Shown piece by piece: positions 6,895 to 9,894 of a stretch of DNA of 9,894 nucleotides. Source of the DNA: an uncultured Bacteroidales bacterium (lineage in GTDB: Bacteria > Bacteroidota > Bacteroidia > Bacteroidales > UBA932); assembly GCA_900541925.1 (NCBI GenBank), contig UQMB01000025.1, positions 1-9,894 on the forward strand, written 5' to 3'. Made by a program: the position numbers and the translations under genes. Within the stretch, counting starts at the first letter, position 1. Every line of letters begins with the position of its first letter. A model generated the notes under the pieces. The model saw only the letters and a list, made by a program, of their open reading frames with translations. It was not told the DNA's origin and ran no database searches.

Positions 6895-6925
6895 CAAATA
6901 TAACCAAGATTGGCCGTAATTTCAA
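6895..6925 (-). promoter_or_regulatory. Promoter of the riboswitch-btu operon
   Basis: On the minus strand TTG (6923-6925), a 20-bp spacer and TATATTTG (6895-6902) match the Bacteroidetes consensus closely. The transcript would start about 6 nt later, just before the riboswitch. Confidence 0.75.
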
Positions 6926-6974
6926 CTCCCTTGGCGTGGCGTGGAGCCGTGCCGCGCCGTTGCGACCGCGCCGG

Positions 6975-7862
6975 TTATCCGTTGTACATTGAGTTCATCT
7001 CTGCGGAAATCCGTGCGATTTGCCCGCGAAGGTCGGGCGGGGACAGCACCTCTATATCGCTTCCGTGCGAGAGCAGTTCCTGTACGAAATCGTATGTCGG
7101 GGCGAGGTGATATGAGAATATCGAACTTCCGTCCTCCTGCGGCTGTTCCTTCTGCGAGGAGTGCAGGGGGAGCGTGCGGAAATAATCCGTCTGGTCCGGG
7201 GAAACCGCGATTTTGATGCTCTCCGGTTCTTCCTCCACGATGACGCCGAAATAGTCTGAGAAGAATATCTCCGCGTCGAAATTGGCGGGAAGGTCGAACT
7301 CCTCCTGGATCTCCTCCATGTCTACGAAGCGGTCGAGAGAATAGACCCTGAGCCCAAGCGAACTCTTGCCGAGCATGTACCACCTCTGCTTGAAGTGCTT
7401 GACGCAGTATGGCTCGACATCGAAATCGCTGGTGACCTGGCTCCGGAAACTCTTATAGTACAGGTGGATGACTTTTGAATTGCGCATCGCGCTGATGACT
7501 TCCGTGAGGAACCTTTCGCTCGACGGGACATTGTCCACGAGGATCCTGTCCTTCATGTCGGAGTTTTCCTGAAGGATGTTGTTCAGGCAGAGCAGGTGGA
7601 GCATCCAGTTCTCCATCGCGTCGTCGCCCATGTTGAAATCTTTGATGCTGAAACCGAGCGTGCGGTCGTTGACGATATGGATTCCGAAGAGGTCCAGGAT
7701 GGCGTCTTTGTGATTGAAGAAGGTCCTTTCACTTAGCTCCTGACATTGTGGGTTGAGGGGGCTGTGCAGCCATGCTTCTTTGATTTGCTGAGTGGATATA
7801 GGCCCCCTGCGGTTCAGAAGGTCGATCAGCCAGATGTAGCGTTTAAAGTAGTTCTTTGCCAT
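6975..7862 (-). CDS. WYL-domain transcriptional regulator
   Basis: The 295-residue cytoplasmic protein has an N-terminal winged helix-turn-helix (about residues 5-60, with PISTQQIKEAW and SERTFFNHKDAI). A WYL domain follows around residues 125-200, with KVIHLYYKSF, VEPYCVKHFKQRWYMLG (the WYL signature region) and VYSLDRF, and then a C-terminal WCX-like region ending in SPPDLRGQIARISAEM. WYL proteins are DNA-binding regulators whose WYL domain senses a ligand, probably nucleotides or nucleic acid; several control DNA-damage or phage-defence genes, but many in Bacteroidetes are uncharacterised. It has its own promoter and ends about 50 bp before the btu promoter, so it is likely an independent gene. 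Nothing in the sequence shows what it regulates; it may act on itself or on neighbours. Confidence 0.85.
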   Translation of the reverse strand: MAKNYFKRYIWLIDLLNRRGPISTQQIKEAWLHSPLNPQCQELSERTFFNHKDAILDLFGIHIVNDRTLGFSIKDFNMGDDAMENWMLHLLCLNNILQENSDMKDRILVDNVPSSERFLTEVISAMRNSKVIHLYYKSFRSQVTSDFDVEPYCVKHFKQRWYMLGKSSLGLRVYSLDRFVDMEEIQEEFDLPANFDAEIFFSDYFGVIVEEEPESIKIAVSPDQTDYFRTLPLHSSQKEQPQEDGSSIFSYHLAPTYDFVQELLSHGSDIEVLSPPDLRGQIARISAEMNSMYNG

Positions 7863-7881
7863 ATTTTTTCTTTTTTTGATG

Positions 7882-7889
7882 CGAATATA
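7882..7889 (-). promoter_or_regulatory. Likely -7 box of the WYL gene
   Basis: Minus-strand TATATTCG lies 19 nt before the WYL start codon and fits TAnnTTTG with one change. The region 19-21 bp upstream is a T-run rather than a clear TTG. An A-rich leader (AAAAAAAGAAAAAAT) precedes the ATG, as is common for well-translated Bacteroidetes genes. Confidence 0.5.
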
Positions 7890-7973
7890 ATGACACTTAC
7901 TGAAAAAATGTGGCAGTGGCGATTCTTTTGAGCGATATGTTTTGGGGAATGCCCGTCCGGTGGCCCGGGTCGC

Positions 7974-8002
7974 GGCAGGGGAGATTACTGCCTGATTTTT
8001 TT
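7974..8002 (+). terminator. Possible small terminator hairpin with T-run
   Basis: GGCAG (7974-7978) pairs with CTGCC (7988-7992) around a 9-nt loop, followed by GA and seven T residues (7996-8002). There is no plus-strand gene before it, so it would end only a short unknown transcript; it may be chance. The stretch 7890-8110 otherwise holds no gene that I can support; TAATTTTG at 8015-8022 is a further promoter-like box leading into a 22-codon ORF without recognisable features. Confidence 0.3.
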
Positions 8003-8115
8003 AGCGGGGAACTATAATTTTGCGCCGTGAAGGTTTGTCCAGGGTTCATTGCGGCGGTCTGTGCAGCCGCGGAATGTGGGGACGAATCTTCTTGAGTGTA
8101 AATAAGATTTGAGTG

Positions 8116-8146
8116 TTGTTCGAAAAACGAAAAATATGTATATTTG
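8116..8146 (+). promoter_or_regulatory. Promoter upstream of the structured RNA region
   Basis: TTG (8116-8118), a 20-bp A-rich spacer and TATATTTG (8139-8146) form a near-consensus Bacteroidetes promoter on the plus strand, pointing at 400 nt of non-coding DNA. A transcript would start near 8151-8153, next to a 5-bp hairpin with a GAAA loop (8151-8164). Confidence 0.7.
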
Positions 8147-8183
8147 GTGCGTCGGGAAACCGGCGGACATATTAGTAATCGTT

Positions 8184-8324
8184 AAAAAATAAGTTGCATC
8201 ACCTTAGGCAATCTTTTTGGTCAATATTCCTTTTTTCATCAGTCATGTGCCACCGGCACACTCCTTCTTCAAAAAGAAATCTATCCTCAAAAATCTTTGC
8301 CGAATCTGCGGCAACTTATTTTTT
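8184..8324 (+). repeat. 141-bp imperfect inverted repeat (long hairpin or MITE-like)
   Basis: AAAAAATAAGTTGC (8184-8197) is exactly repeated in inverted form at 8311-8324. The similarity continues inward with GGCAA, TTTTTG and T-rich blocks and closes on TGTGCC-ACC-GGCACA (8246-8260), whose centre coincides with that of the outer arms. The arms are ~68 nt each and clearly related but diverged. No target-site duplication is visible at the edges. It could be a folded RNA, a decayed miniature inverted-repeat element, or both. Confidence 0.65.
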
Positions 8325-8474
8325 GCCGCTTACTTAAGAAAGTGTTTTTCGCACTGCCCTGGGTGGAAAATGTGGAAGTTTTTCAAGACAGCAGGACAAC
8401 GGACAGCACTCATTTCTTGTATAGACAGCGGATCGGCTCGGCCTCTTCTGGGCCGCCGTCCATATATCTATCCG

Positions 8475-8561
8475 AGTGTGAGGCTCTGTCCCGTTATTGC
8501 TGTCACGGGCTCTTCCACAGCCTTCCACTCAATAACCGGACTTCAGGTCTCACACTTTTTT
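8475..8561 (+). terminator. Long-stem terminator or attenuator before the UDG-like gene
   Basis: AGTGTGAG (8475-8482) pairs fully with CTCACACT (8549-8556) and the stem can extend inward by GC-and-wobble pairs to 11 bp. It encloses a second hairpin CCCGT/ACGGG (8490-8509), and six T (8556-8561) follow. Its position 35 nt before a start codon fits either the 3' end of an ncRNA or conditional termination. Confidence 0.5.
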
Positions 8562-8596
8562 GTATGTAGCCAGAATAATCAATAACTTATGTAATT

Positions 8597-9277
8597 ATGG
8601 GGAAATATTTTTTCGACCCTTTTGTGGGGAAAAACTATTTAGAAGGAATCAGGGGCAAGAAGATTCTTGTGGTCGGTGCCAGTTTTTACTGTAATGTGAG
8701 CTCGCGGTGTCAATTCTTTAAAGACTGTACCGATGTGATAAAAAAGGATTCAAGTGCATATGATACTCGATGTGAATTCAATGGTGGATATCCTCTTAGG
8801 CAGGAACCGGAGTTTAATATAGGTAATCATTATCGCGCTTATAAGATTTTCGGATCATTTATGCAGAAGATATCCGGAGATACTTGTTATGCTGATGTGT
8901 GGAATCGCATGGCCTTTACCAATTATGTCCAGTTTTTTCTTCCTGCGAATGATGGACGTTCCAGGCCTACATATTATACTGATACTTCAGATCGAGATTT
9001 TGATGCCTTTATTGAAATTGTCAAGGACCTATCTCCTGACATAGTGATAGTATGGGGTTGCGCTATCGCTAGTGCCGTGAAAGAAGACAATAAGTATCTT
9101 GTTGATAATGGTAAGAAGGAACTTGAAGATACAGAATATTATGTCTGTCACATCAGGGTGCCTGGGATGGATTATGATGTCGCCATCATCAACCCGTACC
9201 ATCCTGTCTCTTCGAAATGGTGGTCCGGACTGTCAGATTTCGAGAAATACCTCCTTGGAGAACTGCCTGAGGCTTGA
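8597..9277 (+). CDS. Uracil-DNA-glycosylase-fold-like protein with a four-cysteine cluster
   Basis: The 226-residue protein is soluble. It contains ILVVGASFYC (23-32), reminiscent of the first UDG-superfamily motif; Cys32, Cys38, Cys44 and Cys59, spaced as a possible Zn or Fe-S site; WNRMAFTNYVQFFLP (102-116); LSPDIVIVWG (145-154), a strand with the usual turn; and NPYHPVSSKWW (199-209), which resembles the HPSxxS loop that enters DNA in UDG-type enzymes. I recall similar unnamed Bacteroidetes proteins beginning with a PFVG-x-x-Y segment. The catalytic Asp or Asn of classical UDGs is not clearly present, so glycosylase activity is uncertain: a binding or altered-base-specific role is possible. 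The start ATG at 8597 follows an A/T-rich leader. Codon use is more AT-rich than in the btu region, suggesting acquired DNA. It directly follows the structured RNA region. Confidence 0.65.
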   Translation: MGKYFFDPFVGKNYLEGIRGKKILVVGASFYCNVSSRCQFFKDCTDVIKKDSSAYDTRCEFNGGYPLRQEPEFNIGNHYRAYKIFGSFMQKISGDTCYADVWNRMAFTNYVQFFLPANDGRSRPTYYTDTSDRDFDAFIEIVKDLSPDIVIVWGCAIASAVKEDNKYLVDNGKKELEDTEYYVCHIRVPGMDYDVAIINPYHPVSSKWWSGLSDFEKYLLGELPEA

Positions 9278-9335
9278 AAGTCAATAAGGTGATGGTTTTC
9301 CAATGCGTTCAAGAATAGGCCAACAAACTGACTAA

Positions 9336-9424
9336 ATATCCAACCTAGGCATCATCATCTTCGAAGTGCTGCCGAAAGAAGAGATGGCCCGGGGCTCTAT
9401 GACCACATTGATATCACCGACTGA
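9336..9424 (+). pseudogene. Possible frameshifted gene fragment
   Basis: A short stretch translates as LGIIIFEVLPKEEMARGS in one frame (to about 9397) and as LYDHIDITD plus a stop in the next frame (9395-9424). Together they read like the normal end of a soluble protein interrupted by a single-base shift. I do not recognise the family. No start is visible upstream, where 9278-9335 shows nothing gene-like, so at most a C-terminal relic is left. Chance is a real alternative. Confidence 0.25.
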
Positions 9425-9545
9425 TTGTTGAGGTCTAATTCGCCGGAGGTTTGACGAATGTGAGGTGATGTATCTAATTATTGATCAGCCCCCTCCCCTG
9501 TCAATTATGGTTTTTCTCTTCTTCCTCGTCTCATCTGCCTCGTTC

Positions 9546-9600
9546 GGTACGGGAAACCCCGGCCTTGCCGAACCAATCCATCGCGGAGACCGTGGCGGTA
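9546..9600 (+). repeat. 55-bp direct repeat, copy 1
   Basis: This segment (beginning GGTACGGGAAACCCCGGCC) matches 9790-9844 at 52 of 55 positions. A shortened third copy of its first half begins at 9597 and contains the inverted pair GTACGG/CCGTAC (9598-9623), so each unit can form a small hairpin. The stretch 9425-9545 before it holds no gene or clear signal. Confidence 0.8.
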
Positions 9601-9643
9601 CGGGAAACCCGGCATTGCCGTACAAATTCCCTATTAGCATGTA

Positions 9644-9789
9644 TTTGGCCGCCGAAACCCGGCTCTGGCCGGATTTGGGCTAGCAGACGATTTTCTCCGC
9701 TGAAACGACCTTCTGCCGGACAAATCACCCTCAAACGAACTTTTCTCCGGCAGAACGTCATTTGGCCGGAGAAATCCATCGTGGAGACC
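9644..9789 (+). repeat. Degenerate tandem repeats of 47-50 bp built from ~20-bp GCCGG modules
   Basis: Related modules begin at 9644, 9664, 9691, 9711, 9741 and 9761, each starting with a T-rich block followed by a CCG core (for example TTTTCTCCG, TTCTGCCGGA, TTTGGCCGGAGAAAT). They fall into three pairs with 20-bp internal and 47-50-bp unit spacing. TTCTGCCGGA (9711-9720) is perfectly inverted at 9746-9755. This resembles intergenic palindromic repeat clusters rather than coding DNA, and lacks the exact repeats and uniform spacers of CRISPR. Confidence 0.6.
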
Positions 9790-9844
9790 GGTACGGGAAA
9801 CCCCGGCCTTGTCGAACCAATCCATCGCGGAGACCGGGGCTGTA
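9790..9844 (+). repeat. 55-bp direct repeat, copy 2
   Basis: This is the second copy of the 9546-9600 repeat, 244 bp away with three differences. It is preceded by AATCCATCGTGGAGACC, a close copy of a piece internal to the repeat itself (9575-9590 and 9819-9834), which shows that these units have recombined or duplicated repeatedly. Confidence 0.8.
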
Positions 9845-9885
9845 TTGGACTGAAAATGGTTGACTCAAAAAAAGAGACAATCATC

Positions 9886-9894
9886 ATGAAATTA
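9886..9894 (+). CDS. Possible first codons of a gene running off the right edge
   Basis: ATG AAA TTA lies 10-20 nt after an A-rich, GAGA-containing leader (AAAAAAAGAGACAATCATC), a common pattern before Bacteroidetes start codons. Only three codons are in the window, so neither product nor reality of the gene can be judged. Confidence 0.3.

Larger units (their letters stand above)
8152..8561 (+). ncRNA. Candidate structured non-coding RNA or long regulatory leader (~410 nt)
   Basis: There is no convincing coding frame between the promoter at 8116-8146 and the gene at 8597, but secondary structure is dense. In order: GTCGG-GAAA-CCGGC (8151-8164); a 141-nt near-symmetric hairpin (8184-8324); AGTGT/GCACT (8341-8355); a GC-rich hairpin joining GGA, CGGC and GGCC (8430-8443) to GGCC, GCCG and TCC (8451-8461); and an 11-bp stem enclosing CCCGT/ACGGG and ending in six T (8475-8561). 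A consensus promoter at one end and an intrinsic terminator at the other are what a stand-alone ncRNA would have. Because the UDG-like gene starts 35 nt later with no promoter of its own that I can see, the same structure could instead be an attenuating leader. It does not match tmRNA, 6S or RNase P as far as I can tell. The free-standing RNA is an inference. Confidence 0.4.

Noticed and set aside
8184..8561. Retron-type msr/msd RNA
   Set aside because: The long hairpin is msd-like in size, but no reverse transcriptase is encoded in the window and the following protein has no RT motifs.
8152..8561. tmRNA, 6S RNA or RNase P RNA
   Set aside because: No tRNA-like ends, tag ORF, 6S-type central bubble or RNase P consensus segments could be found by eye.
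8217..8585. 122-aa ORF over the structured region
   Set aside because: Its composition is erratic with no recognisable domain, and it passes through both arms of the inverted repeat and the terminator stem; it looks like a chance frame.
9546..9844. CRISPR array
   Set aside because: The repeats differ in length and sequence, spacers are not uniform and contain repeat fragments, and no cas gene is near.

Overview
The window looks like a chromosomal segment of a Bacteroidales bacterium with fairly high GC. A Rikenellaceae/Alistipes-like host is my guess from base composition, not something proven here. Supporting signs are Bacteroidetes-type promoters (TTG, then 19-20 bp, then TAnnTTTG) before the tRNA, the riboswitch and a putative ncRNA; a tRNA without encoded CCA; the scarcity of Shine-Dalgarno sequences; and a BtuB-BtuG pair, which is a Bacteroidetes arrangement for vitamin B12 capture.

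Left part (1-1860, accessory DNA). Three tightly packed minus-strand genes run off the left edge: a membrane-anchored NERD nuclease-like protein with a topoisomerase-type zinc finger, a small HARE-HTH-like winged helix, and the N-terminus of a CoiA-like zinc protein. To their right, a lipoprotein signal-peptide ORF is cut into by the tail of an IS1182-type transposase, which ends at a terminator hairpin.

Centre (1898-7862, core-like, GC-rich). tRNA-Ala(GGC) and a HAD phosphatase (gph-like) diverge from one short region where their predicted promoters interlock. Converging on gph is a minus-strand operon: strong promoter, cobalamin riboswitch, btuB-like TonB-dependent receptor, btuG-like surface beta-propeller lipoprotein, then a short FecCD/BtuC-type permease. 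The three genes are translationally packed (a 1-nt gap, then a 4-nt overlap). BtuG and BtuB would capture corrinoid at the outer membrane and the permease would move it across the inner membrane. No btuF, btuD or TonB genes are present, and the permease seems to lack its first helix. Upstream lies a separate minus-strand WYL-domain regulator.

Right part (7863-9894, AT-richer and mostly non-coding). A good promoter is followed by about 410 nt rich in secondary structure: a GAAA-capped hairpin, a 141-nt near-symmetric long hairpin, a GC-rich hairpin, and an 11-bp closing stem with a T-run. This could be a structured ncRNA or a long attenuating leader. Thirty-five nt later starts a 226-aa protein that I read as a uracil-DNA-glycosylase-fold protein with a four-cysteine cluster. 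Beyond it are a probable gene remnant, a cluster of intergenic repeats (a 55-bp direct repeat flanking degenerate 47-50-bp tandem units), and the first three codons of a possible gene at the right edge. The RNA-plus-UDG-like module and the NERD/HARE-HTH/CoiA-like cassette are the most promising places for undescribed biology.
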